This document shows positions 24,567-33,549 of a stretch of DNA of 52,778 bases, one piece after another. Origin of the DNA: an uncultured Collinsella sp. (GTDB taxonomy: Bacteria; Actinomycetota; Coriobacteriia; Coriobacteriales; Coriobacteriaceae). The stretch's first letter is position 1. Each line of letters starts with the position of its first letter. Location of the stretch: positions 1 through 52,778 of the forward strand of contig CAJLVJ010000007.1 in NCBI GenBank assembly GCA_905210085.1. Reading direction: 5' to 3'. Both the position numbers and the translations under genes were made by a program. The notes under the pieces were generated by a model. It did not search any database. It worked only from the letters and a program-made list of their open reading frames with translations, and had not been told where the DNA came from.

Positions 24567-25406
24567 ATGGCGATCTATGTGACATCTGATGCTCACGGGC
24601 ACGTGCGTGCGCTTGACGAGGCCCTGTCTAAGATCTCGTTGACGTCCGACGACACGCTGTACGTGCTGGGCGACATGATCGATCGCGGGCCCGATCCGGT
24701 CGGCGTTATTAAGCTCGTGCGCTCGCTGCCCAACGCCCACGTGCTCAAGGGTAATCACGAGCAGATCATGCTCGATGCCATCATTGGTCAGGATCCGCTC
24801 GATGCCGAGACCTGGGATATCAACGGTGGCTGGACGACGCGCGAGCAGCTCAACGACATGGAATTTGAGGCATACGAGGAGCTCGTGCGATGGATGGCCG
24901 CGCTGCCGCTCTACGCGGTGGTCGAGACCGAGGAGCGCCCGTATCTGCTGGTACACGCCGGCATTCAGACCGAGGCGGCGCGGGCGTTTTTGCTTGAGCA
25001 TGGCGTCGATTGTGCCGATGGCGTTGGAGCGGTGGGTGCCGATCGCGAGCTGCTGCAGCAGATGCTCGCGGTGCAGTCGTCCGATGACCTGCTGTGGATT
25101 CGTCACGGCTATTGGGATGTGCCGACCGGGCTGCTTTCTACCGAGGGTAAGGGCCCGGTCGTTGTGAGCGGTCACACGCCAACGGTGTCGCTCGGGCGTT
25201 ATTGCGAGGTCGGTGGTCTTGCGGGGCTCGACGAGGAGTCGGGCCGCGGGCAGATCGTGCGCTTGGGCGGCGAGGACACTGCCGGTGTGCCCGATCGTAT
25301 CGACATCGACTGCGCTGCCGCCACCGGCTCCGAGTTCGGTCGCGTGGGCATCCTGCGCCTGGACGACGGGGCGGAGTTCTACGCGAACATCAACCCGGGC
25401 GAATGA
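24567..25406 (+). CDS. PPP-family metallophosphoesterase
   Basis: Calcineurin-type, two-metal phosphatase, 279 aa. Motifs: D8-A-H10-GH, GDMIDRGPDP, LKGNHEQ, LVHAGIQ near residue 130 and VVSGHTPT near 195. It resembles bacterial PrpA/PrpB and symmetrical Ap4A hydrolases, so targets could be phosphoproteins or dinucleotides. ATG follows AAGGAGAGG. Single gene. The upstream region has a TTCAACTTGAA palindrome at about 24505 of unknown meaning. Confidence 0.85.
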   Translation: MAIYVTSDAHGHVRALDEALSKISLTSDDTLYVLGDMIDRGPDPVGVIKLVRSLPNAHVLKGNHEQIMLDAIIGQDPLDAETWDINGGWTTREQLNDMEFEAYEELVRWMAALPLYAVVETEERPYLLVHAGIQTEAARAFLLEHGVDCADGVGAVGADRELLQQMLAVQSSDDLLWIRHGYWDVPTGLLSTEGKGPVVVSGHTPTVSLGRYCEVGGLAGLDEESGRGQIVRLGGEDTAGVPDRIDIDCAAATGSEFGRVGILRLDDGAEFYANINPGE

Positions 25407-25437
25407 TGTCCCAAATTAGCTACCCCCACCGCTGCAA

Positions 25438-27018
25438 TTAGGCACCGTATGGGTTGCGGTCGCGTTCGATGCGTTGGCGGATGTGGGCGTACTCGATAAT
25501 CAGCAGCACCAGGAGTAGGGCCATGATGGCTAGGTAGCTCACTACAGCGCCCATCAGACCCAGCAGCTTAATCAGGATCACCGGCAGCACCACGCTTACG
25601 GCGAAGCAGATCAGGTAGATCTTGGTGACGTCTCCAGCGTGGCGTAGCACCGTGATGATGGCGTAGATAAAGTCGATGGCCGCGGTGACGCCGCCGGCGA
25701 CGACCATCAGCAACGCCAGCGTACGGTAGCGCTCAAAGCTGAGGCCGTACATCAAGCTCATGAGGGGAATACCGGGACCTGCCATAAATGCGGCGCACAC
25801 GCCGGTGATGACCACGATCAGCGCCATAACGGCAACAATAATCAGGTCAAAGCGATGACGCTTGCGAGGATTAGCCCAAATGCTCGACAAGCGCAGAAGC
25901 TGCGGTTTATAGATAAATCCAATGCTCAGCAAAATAGCCTGCGCCGGAAAGAACAGGGCATTAAAGTACAGCTGATATTTGTATGCCAGCGTGCCTTCCA
26001 TCACAAACTTGGGCATGCTCTCAATTAGGTTGAACAGGAACAGTGCACCAAAGAGCGGGGCGCACTGGACAAACAGGTGGCCGACCTCGCGCAGGCTCAC
26101 GCGGCGCGATTTTTCGGTCTCGAGCAGGGCGAGCGGCGCGGTGACCAGCACGAGCGAGGCGATCGCGGTGACACCCATGGCCATGGCCGCGATGGGCATG
26201 CTGCGCGTGAGGAACAGCGCCACGCTGAAGACCGCGATGACGCCGACGGAGCGTAGCGTTTGGCTCATTCCAGCCAAGTAGAGTTTGTCGGCCTGCTGCA
26301 GGCGGCCTTCGTACACGTCGGCGACGCCATCGATGACCTTATACAGGTAGACGCCCAGGCCGATCGTCGCCATCTGCGCATCATAGCCGCGGGCGCTGCT
26401 GTACATGAGGCCGCAGCCTAGGGCGAGCGCTCCACAAAGCCAGCGGTTGAGCTGGTAGGAGGCAAAGGACGTCTTTTCGTCGATGTCTGAGACCTGGAAA
26501 TTGCGCACGCCGTAGTTGCACGCGATCATGATGAGCGTGCCGGTGACAAAGGCGATGGAGAATTTGCCTGCTTCTTCGGCGCCCACGAGCTGCGTAGACA
26601 CGATGGTGAGCAACGGAAACGCCAGGCCCCACACGGCGGTGCCGAGGGTGTTCCAAAGATAGTCGCGGCTGGTGGCGTGCTCCTCGTATTCCGCTTCCTG
26701 CATGGAGAAGCCGCCGCCGTAGACGGCGCCGAGCAGACGGTTCCACCAAGCGTTGACCATGCGGCGGACGGGGCCGGGCTCCCGATCGCGTTCGCGCCGG
26801 CGACGTGTGGCTTGGCTGCTATCGGGTCCGCCGGCGTTGCGCTGGCTCAGCTCCTGGATGCGCGCGAGCTCTTCGGCCGTGTGGGAGGCGGGGAACAGGC
26901 CGTTCTCGATGCGGCCGCCCTGGGCCTTCGCGGCGCCGTCTTTCGATGCAGCGGGGTTGGAGATGCCGTTACGGCGGGCGATGGCGCGGCGAATGCTATC
27001 GAGGGGCGTGATGCTCAA
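25438..27018 (-). CDS. polysaccharide/lipid-linked oligosaccharide flippase-like membrane protein
   Basis: 526-aa protein with a charged ~115-residue cytoplasmic N-terminus (RRRRERDREPGPVRR) followed by about 12-14 hydrophobic segments. The overall pattern is that of the MATE/MVF flippase superfamily (RfbX/Wzx-like), which moves lipid-linked sugars across the membrane. The likely start is a TTG behind GAAAGGA; a longer frame opening at 27126 has no ribosome site. No glycosyltransferase cluster is adjacent, so its cargo is unknown. Confidence 0.7.
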   Translation of the reverse strand: MSITPLDSIRRAIARRNGISNPAASKDGAAKAQGGRIENGLFPASHTAEELARIQELSQRNAGGPDSSQATRRRRERDREPGPVRRMVNAWWNRLLGAVYGGGFSMQEAEYEEHATSRDYLWNTLGTAVWGLAFPLLTIVSTQLVGAEEAGKFSIAFVTGTLIMIACNYGVRNFQVSDIDEKTSFASYQLNRWLCGALALGCGLMYSSARGYDAQMATIGLGVYLYKVIDGVADVYEGRLQQADKLYLAGMSQTLRSVGVIAVFSVALFLTRSMPIAAMAMGVTAIASLVLVTAPLALLETEKSRRVSLREVGHLFVQCAPLFGALFLFNLIESMPKFVMEGTLAYKYQLYFNALFFPAQAILLSIGFIYKPQLLRLSSIWANPRKRHRFDLIIVAVMALIVVITGVCAAFMAGPGIPLMSLMYGLSFERYRTLALLMVVAGGVTAAIDFIYAIITVLRHAGDVTKIYLICFAVSVVLPVILIKLLGLMGAVVSYLAIMALLLVLLIIEYAHIRQRIERDRNPYGA

Positions 27019-27120
27019 AGCGGGGTCCTTTCTATTGCTGCGCTCTAGTATAGACACCTCGGTGTCCGCTCGTATTTTTGAACAGGTTGTTCGATAATTT
27101 CGGCGGCGCCATTCGGTAGT

Positions 27121-27258
27121 CGGCACTTAGGGACGTTCCTTATGTGCAGGCACTTTGGGAACGTCCCTAAGTGCCGGCATCCGGGGACACTCCTTGAATG
27201 TTGCCTGTTCAAGAGTGTCCCCAATGACTAGTCGTTTAAGAACGTCCCCAATGACTGG
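27121..27258. repeat. composite REP-like repeat cluster, GGGGAC family
   Basis: Three units in a row: a perfect 19-bp inverted repeat (27121-27139 with 27158-27176), a 15-bp stem based on GGGGACACTC (27183-27222), and GACTAGTCGTTTAAGAACGT with flanking AATGACT words. Related units occur at 6753, 40039 and 46690. Between here and pckA (27259-27397) I see only the pckA ribosome site. Confidence 0.8.
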
Positions 27259-27397
27259 GCCGCTTGCCTGCGATTTTTGACCGTTGGGCGGGCTTGCCGC
27301 CCTTGCCGCAAAAACGTTTTTGCATATCGGGTACAACGGGCTTTACGTGAGTAAAGTGCGCGCCGCGTCCACGTGCCGCGTTTTTAAAGGAGGCCCC

Positions 27398-29068
27398 ATG
27401 CCTGGTGTTACCCCTGCAGAAGTTCTGTCCAATTTTGGTATTACGCTGGTCGAAGATCCCGCCGAGAATCAACCCCGTCTGCTGGTCGATCTGCCCGCCG
27501 CGGAGCTCGTCGAGCACGCTATCCGCCGCGAAGAAGGCCGCATGGCATCCAACGGCGCGCTGGTGATCGAGACGGGGGAGCGTACCGGACGTTCGCCCAA
27601 CGACCGCTTTATCGTTGACACCCCCGATGTCCACGACAAGATTGCCTGGGGCGCCGTCAACCGCCCGCTGTCCGTCGAAAGCTACGAGGTCATCAAAGCC
27701 GGCATCGTCGACTATCTCAACGAGCGCGATGTGTTCGTCACCCGCGGCATGGCCGGCGCCGACCGCAACCATACGCGCCGCCTGCTCGTCGCCTGCGAGC
27801 GTGCCAGCCAGGCGCTCTTCATTAAGCAGATGCTCGCCCGCCCGCTCGCCCGCGAAATCGCGCGCACCGGCGAGCCGGACTTCTGCGTGCTCGCCGCGCC
27901 GGGCTACCAATGCGACCCTGCCATCAAGGGCCTCAACTCCAGCGCCGCCGTGGTCATCAACTTCCAGGAGCGCGTGATTTTGGTCGCGGGTACCGGCTAC
28001 TCCGGCGAGATCAAAAAGTCCATCTTCAGCGTTATGAATTACCTGCTGCCCGTCGAGGACGACGTGCTGCCCATGCACTGCTCGGCCAGCATGGATCCCG
28101 TCACGCACGAGACCGCCGTGTTCTTTGGCCTGTCCGGCACCGGCAAGACCACGCTTTCGGCCAATCCCACGCGCCTGCTGATCGGCGACGACGAGCACGG
28201 TTGGTCCGACATGGGTATCTTCAACATTGAGGGTGGCTGCTACGCAAAATGCGAGGGCCTGGACGCCTTCCACGAGCCCGAGATCTTCAACGCCGTCCGT
28301 TTTGGCGCCATTTGCGAAAACGTGGTGCTCGACGAGAACCGCAAGCCCAACTATGACGACATCTCGATCACGCACAACACGCGCGTGGCCTATCCCGTGG
28401 AGCACATTCCTAACGCGTGGACTAAGGGCATGGGCACCACTCCGAGTGTCGTGCTGTTCCTGACTTGCGACGCTTTTGGCGTGCTGCCGCCCATCTCACG
28501 CCTGACGGCCGATGCCGCCATGTACCACTTTGTGACGGGCTTTACGGCTAAGATTCCCGGCACCGAGGTCGGCGTCACCGAGCCCACGCCCACGTTCTCT
28601 TCGCTGTTCGGCGAGCCGTTTATGCCGCTCGACCCCATGGTTTACGCCAAGATGCTTGGCGAGCGCATTGCCGACGGCCGCACGCGCGTGTACCTGGTCA
28701 ACACCGGCTGGATTGGCGGCGGCTACGGCGTGGGCCATCGCATCGAGCTGGCCTACACGCGCTCGCTGGTCGCGCGCGCCCTCGACGGCACCATCGAGGA
28801 CAGCGAGTTCGTGCACGACGACATCTTTAACGTCGACATTCCCACGACGTGCCACGGCGTGCCCGATGGCATCCTGGTGCCGCGCCAATACTGGCAGAGC
28901 ACCGCGCGCTATGACGAGGCCGCGCACAACCTGGCGGTGATGTTCGAGGAGAACTTCGAGAAGAAGTACTCGCACCTGCCCGAGTCCGTCAAAGCCGCCG
29001 GTCCGCACGCTCAAGTACACGCCGACGCCCGTCATCGCGGCCGCGGCCTGCTGGGACTCCGCCACTAG
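27398..29068 (+). CDS. pckA: PckA, ATP-dependent phosphoenolpyruvate carboxykinase
   Basis: Interconverts oxaloacetate + ATP and PEP + CO2 + ADP. In gut anaerobes it often runs toward CO2 fixation. The 556-aa protein shows TGRSPNDRFIVDTP, MHCSASMD, the kinase P-loop GLSGTGKTTLSA near residue 248, and the NTGWIGGGYGVGHR active-site segment, all of the ATP-type family. ATG follows AAAGGAGG. It is a single gene; a REP hairpin follows the stop by about 20 bp. Confidence 0.95.
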   Translation: MPGVTPAEVLSNFGITLVEDPAENQPRLLVDLPAAELVEHAIRREEGRMASNGALVIETGERTGRSPNDRFIVDTPDVHDKIAWGAVNRPLSVESYEVIKAGIVDYLNERDVFVTRGMAGADRNHTRRLLVACERASQALFIKQMLARPLAREIARTGEPDFCVLAAPGYQCDPAIKGLNSSAAVVINFQERVILVAGTGYSGEIKKSIFSVMNYLLPVEDDVLPMHCSASMDPVTHETAVFFGLSGTGKTTLSANPTRLLIGDDEHGWSDMGIFNIEGGCYAKCEGLDAFHEPEIFNAVRFGAICENVVLDENRKPNYDDISITHNTRVAYPVEHIPNAWTKGMGTTPSVVLFLTCDAFGVLPPISRLTADAAMYHFVTGFTAKIPGTEVGVTEPTPTFSSLFGEPFMPLDPMVYAKMLGERIADGRTRVYLVNTGWIGGGYGVGHRIELAYTRSLVARALDGTIEDSEFVHDDIFNVDIPTTCHGVPDGILVPRQYWQSTARYDEAAHNLAVMFEENFEKKYSHLPESVKAAGPHAQVHADARHRGRGLLGLRH

Positions 29069-29087
29069 CTTCGCCGTGAGTCCGTAT

Positions 29088-29124
29088 CCACCACAAAGGG
29101 GACAGGCACCTTTGTGGTGGTTTT
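29088..29124 (-). repeat. CCACAAAG hairpin repeat, copy 2 (inverted orientation)
   Basis: 12-bp stem CCACCACAAAGG with its complement; the loop reads GGACAGGCA on the plus strand, opposite to the other copies. Likely terminator for pckA. Confidence 0.85.
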
Positions 29125-29263
29125 GCTCACGTGGATGACTCGGGTTACAATACGCCTGACATATCGTCCCCTTCTCCGGATGGGGACAGCGCAAGCGTTC
29201 TTGTGACGGCACCGTAGGACTTTGAAGGTGGCCGTTGTAAGGGCGCTTTTTGTTTAGGCGCCC
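29123..29263 (+). promoter_or_regulatory. promoter and structured leader of the B3/4 gene
   Basis: TTGCTC-17-TACAAT (29123-29151) is a plausible sigma-70 promoter. The leader then holds three hairpins in series: GTCCCC/GGGGAC (29166-29187), ACGGC-ACC with GGT-G-GCCGT (29206-29235) and GGGCGC/GCGCCC (29241-29263). No known riboswitch is recognised. Confidence 0.45.
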
Positions 29264-29295
29264 TCACTCGGGCGCGCACAATGAAGGGAGAGCGT

Positions 29296-30015
29296 ATGAA
29301 GAGCTTTATTGCCGAGGATTCATTCTGGGAGCTGTTTCCGCAGGCAGCGGTCGGTGTTGTGGTCGTGGAGGGCATGAAGCCCACGGCTCAGATTCCTCAA
29401 GAGGACGTGGATGCGATTGCGGCGTTTCTCGACCGCGCCAATATCGATGCGGAGCGTCATCTGACCAGCGACACTATCAGCGAGAACGCACCGGTCAAGG
29501 CATGGCGCGAGGCCTATCGTTTGTTCAAGACCAAGAAAGGCGCGCGCTGCTCGATCGAGAACTTGCTCAAACGCGTGCTCAAAGGCAAGCCGGTGGGCCA
29601 CATTACGCCTGCGGTGGATATTTACAACACGGTGTCGCTGACCTACGCGCTGCCCGTGGGAGGCGAGGATCTGCATGCGATCGAGGGAGACCTTCGCTTG
29701 AAGGTGACCGACGGTGGCGATGCGTTTTTGCCGCTTGGCGAGGAGGCGGACGATCCGACGCTGCCCGGCGAGCTCGCCTACATCGACGATGCGGGCGCCG
29801 TGTGCCGCTGCTGGAACTGGCGCGACGGCGTTCGTACGGCGCTGTCCGACGATTCAGCCGATGCATTCCTGGCGATTGAGTGCGTGGAGCCCGAGCGGAT
29901 GGGGGATTGCCAGGCTGCGATCGATCGCTTAGCCGAGCTGCTTGAGCGCTATCTGGGAGCGACGGTTGTCGTTAAGACGCTTGTGACCCGCGACAATCCT
30001 TGCGTGGAGCTGTAG
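29296..30015 (+). CDS. B3/B4 tRNA-binding-domain protein (PheT editing-domain relative)
   Basis: 239-aa cytosolic protein resembling the stand-alone B3_4 domain family, related to the editing domain of the phenylalanyl-tRNA synthetase beta chain. PVGHITPAVDIYNTVSLTYALPVGGEDLHAIEGDL (about residues 100-133) is the most typical part, together with CRCWNWRDGVRT. A role in clearing mischarged tRNA is suggested for the family but not proven. Start is the ATG behind AAGGGAG; the ATG 15 bp upstream overlaps that site. Confidence 0.7.
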   Translation: MKSFIAEDSFWELFPQAAVGVVVVEGMKPTAQIPQEDVDAIAAFLDRANIDAERHLTSDTISENAPVKAWREAYRLFKTKKGARCSIENLLKRVLKGKPVGHITPAVDIYNTVSLTYALPVGGEDLHAIEGDLRLKVTDGGDAFLPLGEEADDPTLPGELAYIDDAGAVCRCWNWRDGVRTALSDDSADAFLAIECVEPERMGDCQAAIDRLAELLERYLGATVVVKTLVTRDNPCVEL

Positions 30016-30043
30016 CGAAGTCTGCGGATCAAACTCGACGGTC

Positions 30044-30085
30044 AAAACCACCACAATGGTGCCTGTCCCCTTTGTGGTGGTTTTT
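30044..30085 (+). repeat. CCACAAAG hairpin repeat, copy 3
   Basis: AAAACCACCACAATGG and CCTTTGTGGTGGTTTT with a TGCCTGTCC-type loop; A-run before and T-run after make it a bidirectional terminator after the B3/4 gene. Confidence 0.85.
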
Positions 30086-30187
30086 ATGTTGATGGGTTAA
30101 CAAATGGGATATTTGGGTACGGGTGTCGCCTTATGCGGCTAAGATGTTTACCCGTTAGCATCATGTAAGCGAAAGGTGGTCGTCACC

Positions 30188-30637
30188 ATGCAGTGGAACG
30201 ACGAGACACGTTTTGAGGACTTTGTCGGACTGATCAGCGGCCTCTACAAGGAGATTCAGCGCATCAAGACGTCCGAAGGTGCAAGGCTGGGCCTCAAGGG
30301 CTCCGACGTTATGTGCCTGTACTATCTTGAGCGCAGCAAGGACGGCCTGACTGGCGCCGACCTCGCCCGCATGGCCGGCGTTACCCGAGCCGCCGTTTCG
30401 CGCACACTGGCACATCTGGAGGAGGGCGGCTACGTCGAGGTCGATGACTCGGGTGATGCGGCCGTCAAGTACCGTGCCCCGGTGCGCCTGACTGCCCTGG
30501 GCGGCGAGAGCATGAGCGAAGCGGACCGCATCATTCGCGAAGTGCTCGACACCACCGGTAAGGCCATGGGCGTGGAGCAGCGCGAGCAGATGTACGCGTC
30601 GCTGCGCACGATTCTCAATACCCTGCGCGAGATCTAA
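30188..30637 (+). CDS. MarR-family transcriptional regulator
   Basis: 149-aa winged-helix regulator: GLTGADLARMAGVTRAAVSRTLAHLEEGGYVEV is the DNA-binding helix-turn-helix and wing start. Flanking N- and C-terminal helices would dimerise. ATG chosen over an in-frame GTG 12 bp upstream because AAAGG lies 10-15 nt before it. It may control the DegV gene downstream or itself; no operator palindrome stands out. Confidence 0.8.
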   Translation: MQWNDETRFEDFVGLISGLYKEIQRIKTSEGARLGLKGSDVMCLYYLERSKDGLTGADLARMAGVTRAAVSRTLAHLEEGGYVEVDDSGDAAVKYRAPVRLTALGGESMSEADRIIREVLDTTGKAMGVEQREQMYASLRTILNTLREI

Positions 30638-30756
30638 GGCCGCCAAGGTATTTGCTTCCTATTAACAACTGCATAGTCCCGTTTGAGCGCGTATACCGTG
30701 CCGGGGCATTGCTGTCAAAATTCCCCGCGCGAGACCTGCGCAAGAAAGGATTCGCT

Positions 30757-31611
30757 ATGTCCGTCCGCATTATTACCGATTCCGCAAGCGATATGTCGCC
30801 GGCCGAGCACCCAGCACTGGCCGTTTTGCCGCTGTCCGTCACCTTTGGCACCGATGTGTACATGGATGGCATCGACATCGATCACCAGCGCTTTTACGAG
30901 ATGCTCGTGGAGCGCGATGAGCTGCCCAAGACCGGACAGGTCAACCCGTACGCGTTTTCGCAGGCGATTGCCGAGGCGCGTGAGGCCGGCGACGAGGCCG
31001 TGATTATTACCGTGGGCGCTAAGCTTTCGGGTACAAATCAGAGTGCCCGTACCGCACTTGCCGAGGCGCCGGGCGGCGACGTGTACGTGGTGGATAGCAA
31101 TAACGTCACTCTGGGCGAGCGTGTCCTGGTCGAGTATGCCCTTCGCCTGGTGAACGAGGGCCGTAGTGCGGCCCAGATCGCGGCGGCCGTCGAGGCCGTC
31201 CGTGACCGCGTGGTCGTCATCGGCCTGCTCGAGACGCTGGAGTACCTGGTGCGCGGCGGTCGTCTGTCTGCTGCGGCCGGCGCCGTGGGCACGCTGCTCA
31301 ACGTAAAGCCTGTGGTGGCTGTCGAGGACGGTCTGATCGTGCAGCTGGGCAAGGCGCGCGGTTCCAAGAACGGCCGCAACCTGCTGAACCAAAAGGTCGA
31401 AAAGGCGGGCGGCATCGACTTTTCCATGCCGCTGGCGCTCGGCTATACGGGTCTTTCGGATGCGGTGCTCAAGAAGTATATCGAGGACAGCGCGGCACTT
31501 TGGGCTGGCCACACCGAGGGCGAGTTGCCCGTTCACACCATCGGCGCCACCATCGGTACCCACGTAGGCCCTGGCGCCGTAGCCGTAGCCTTCTTCCAGC
31601 CCGCCAACTAA
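30757..31611 (+). CDS. DegV-family fatty-acid-binding protein
   Basis: 284-aa cytosolic protein of the DegV fold that holds a fatty acid; some family members (FakB) present fatty acids to a kinase FakA. Motifs: IITDSASDMSP at the start, SGTNQSA near residue 92, LEYLVRGGRLS near 165, and a C-terminal TIGATIGTHVGPGAVAVAF. ATG follows AAGAAAGGA. No fakA is nearby, so the FakB role is inferred from the family. Confidence 0.88.
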   Translation: MSVRIITDSASDMSPAEHPALAVLPLSVTFGTDVYMDGIDIDHQRFYEMLVERDELPKTGQVNPYAFSQAIAEAREAGDEAVIITVGAKLSGTNQSARTALAEAPGGDVYVVDSNNVTLGERVLVEYALRLVNEGRSAAQIAAAVEAVRDRVVVIGLLETLEYLVRGGRLSAAAGAVGTLLNVKPVVAVEDGLIVQLGKARGSKNGRNLLNQKVEKAGGIDFSMPLALGYTGLSDAVLKKYIEDSAALWAGHTEGELPVHTIGATIGTHVGPGAVAVAFFQPAN

Positions 31612-31620
31612 CCGACCTGC

Positions 31621-31665
31621 CATAAACCACCACAAAGGTGCCTGTCCCCTTTGCGGTGGTTTATG
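31621..31665 (+). repeat. CCACAAAG hairpin repeat, copy 4
   Basis: CATAAACCACC and GGTGGTTTATG extend the stem; loop TGCCTGTCC. One mismatch (GCGG for GTGG) in the right arm. It lies 10 bp after the degV-type gene stop. Confidence 0.85.
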
Positions 31666-31691
31666 CTTTTCAGGGTGGAAGGGAGCGAGCA

Positions 31692-32012
31692 ATGGCGTCT
31701 GAGGGCTTTTTTGAACGGGTGTACGAGGTGGTCGAGCAGATCCCCGAGGGGATGGTCGCCACGTATGGTCAGGTGGCGCTGCTTGCCGGTCGACCACGAA
31801 GTGCGCGGTATGTGGGGTATGCCCTGCATAGCAATCCGCGCCCCGGCGAGATTCCCTGTCACCGCGTGGTGTTTGCCGATGGCCGCATTTGTGAGGGCTT
31901 TGCGTTTGGCGGCCCCGATGCTCAGCGCGAGCTTTTGCTGGGGGAGGGCGTGACGTTTAAGGACGACATGCACGTCGATCTGGGCGCCTGTCGCTGGCCT
32001 GCCGGGCTCTAA
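31692..32012 (+). CDS. MGMT-family alkylated-DNA repair protein (methyltransferase domain only)
   Basis: 106-aa protein equal to the DNA-binding/acceptor domain of O6-alkylguanine-DNA alkyltransferase: TYGQVALLAGRPRSARYVGYAL (helix-turn-helix with the Arg finger) and P55-C56-H-R-V with the alkyl acceptor Cys. The N-terminal Ogt domain is missing. Because Cys is present (Trp in ATL proteins), direct alkyl transfer is possible. ATG follows GGGAG. Single gene between two REP hairpins. Confidence 0.85.
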   Translation: MASEGFFERVYEVVEQIPEGMVATYGQVALLAGRPRSARYVGYALHSNPRPGEIPCHRVVFADGRICEGFAFGGPDAQRELLLGEGVTFKDDMHVDLGACRWPAGL

Positions 32013-32028
32013 CTGCTCTGCCGTGGCC

Positions 32029-32069
32029 AAAACCACTACAAAGGTGCCTGTACCCCTTGTGGTGGTTTT
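32029..32069 (+). repeat. CCACAAAG hairpin repeat, copy 5
   Basis: AAAACCACTACAAAGG and CCCTTGTGGTGGTTTT, loop TGCCTGTAC; more diverged than other copies. Follows the MGMT-type gene. From here to 32245 the sequence is AT-rich with a GCAGGC/GCCTGC hairpin (about 32161-32198) and no gene. Confidence 0.75.
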
Positions 32070-32245
32070 AGTTTACCTAAGCTAACTTATGGAGAAGGTG
32101 TGGCGGAGCATATTGACGCTAGAAAGTAAACCACGGTGAACTATATTGTATTCAGCAACGGAGCAGGCAATAGGCGATGAAAAAGCCTGCCCTGTTGAGT
32201 TTGATTCGCATTCCTCCCCTCTGTGCGATTCAACGGTGTACTTCG

Positions 32246-32287
32246 GGAACAGGCCCGCTGGCAACTAACTGCCAGCGGGCCTGTTCC
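32246..32287 (-). terminator. long hairpin after trpS
   Basis: Perfect 18-bp stem with a 6-nt loop, about 50 bp beyond the trpS stop on the minus strand. No clear T-run follows, so termination is inferred from position and stability. Confidence 0.5.
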
Positions 32288-32340
32288 TGTTTCGGGGAGA
32301 AACCTAATCTCACCGTCTATGTTGTGCGAAAGCGCTTTGC

Positions 32341-33390
32341 CTAGTACACCATGCCCATGGCGTCCTGAACCTCTGCCAGGGTCTGATCGGCGATCTCGTT
32401 GGCGCGACGGTTGCCCTCGTGCAGGACGTCCTTCACATAGTCCAGATCGTTCTCGTAGCGCTGGCGACGCTCGCGGATCGGTGCGAAGTACTCGTTGACG
32501 GCCTCGGTCACGTACTTCTTGAGCTGGCCGGAGCCGCCCATGCCAATCTCCTCGGCAATCTCGACCTCGGAGCGACCGGTGCAGATGGCGGCTGTCGAAA
32601 GCAGGCCAGACACGCCGGGGCGGTTCTCGGGATCGAATGTGATCATGCGCTCGGAGTCGGTCTGGCTCTTCTTGATGCGCTTGGCCGTTTCCTCGGCGGT
32701 CATCGAGATGTTTATGGCGTTGCCGTAGCTCTTGCTCATCTTGCGACCGTCCAGGCCGGGCAGCAGCGGGGTCTCGGACAGCAGCGCGTCGACCTCGGGG
32801 AATACCTTGCCGTAGCGGTTGTTAAAGCGGCGGGCGATGGTGCGGGTGAGCTCGATGTGCGGCAGCTGGTCGCGGCCGACGGGCACCACATTGCCCTTGC
32901 AGAACAGGATGTCGCAGGCCTGGTGCACCGGGTAGGTGAGCAGAAGGCCGGTGAGCTCGTGCCCCGAGGCCTCCATCTCGGCCTTGACCGTGGGGTTGCG
33001 CGCCAGCTCGGCCTCGGACACCAGCGACAGGAACGGCAGCATGAGCTGGTTGGCGGCGGGCACGGCGGAGTGCGCGTAGATCATGGTCTTGTCGGGGTCG
33101 ATGCCGCAGGCAAGGTAGTCCATGACCATGTTGTACACGTTGTCCTGGATGTGCTCGGTGGTGTCGCGGTCGGTGATGACCTGGTAGTCGGCGATGAGTA
33201 CGTTGGTCCTGGCGCCCATGTTCTGCAGCTCCACGCGGCCCTTGAGGGTGCCAAAGTAGTGACCCAGGTGCAGACGGCCGGTGGGGCGGTCGCCGGTAAG
33301 CATGGTGAACTTCTCGGGCGTCTTGGCCAGGCCCTCGCGAATGGCGTTGCTCTTTTGCAGCGCGACTTCGTAGCTGTTCTCGTTTGGCAT
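32341..33390 (-). CDS. trpS: TrpS, tryptophanyl-tRNA synthetase
   Basis: Class I synthetase charging tRNA-Trp, 349 aa. HIGH-like signature H41-L-G-H44 in DRPTGRLHLGHYFG and KMSKS in GRKMSKSYGN near residue 219. ATG follows TTAGGAG with 6-nt spacing; the frame stays open 48 codons further upstream, but that part is low in family resemblance. No T-box leader is visible in the 159 bp upstream. Confidence 0.95.
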   Translation of the reverse strand: MPNENSYEVALQKSNAIREGLAKTPEKFTMLTGDRPTGRLHLGHYFGTLKGRVELQNMGARTNVLIADYQVITDRDTTEHIQDNVYNMVMDYLACGIDPDKTMIYAHSAVPAANQLMLPFLSLVSEAELARNPTVKAEMEASGHELTGLLLTYPVHQACDILFCKGNVVPVGRDQLPHIELTRTIARRFNNRYGKVFPEVDALLSETPLLPGLDGRKMSKSYGNAINISMTAEETAKRIKKSQTDSERMITFDPENRPGVSGLLSTAAICTGRSEVEIAEEIGMGGSGQLKKYVTEAVNEYFAPIRERRQRYENDLDYVKDVLHEGNRRANEIADQTLAEVQDAMGMVY

Positions 33391-33549
33391 GATTGCTCCT
33401 AACGTTCGTTCGCAGGTTTTGATGATAGCGTGTTTATTGAGAGGGGTGGGCGTGAGTGGGTGAGGGACTGCCAGGGGCCGGCTTTCAAGTCCGCCGCGGC
33501 GTTCGCGCGAACGGCTGCCAACGCCTTGGCACATCCTCGGCAGCTTGCC

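Noticed and set aside
32082..32264. 60-codon minus-strand frame between the MGMT-type gene and trpS
   Set aside because: No ribosome site, no similarity I recognise, and it covers repeat and hairpin sequence.
32326..32340. AAAGCGCTTT cre-like palindrome next to the trpS stop
   Set aside because: It is at the 3' end of a gene with no promoter nearby, so a catabolite-control role is unlikely.
33391..33549. T-box or other amino-acid leader before trpS (also checked for argS, serC and serA)
   Set aside because: No T-box core or specifier structure and the leaders are too short.
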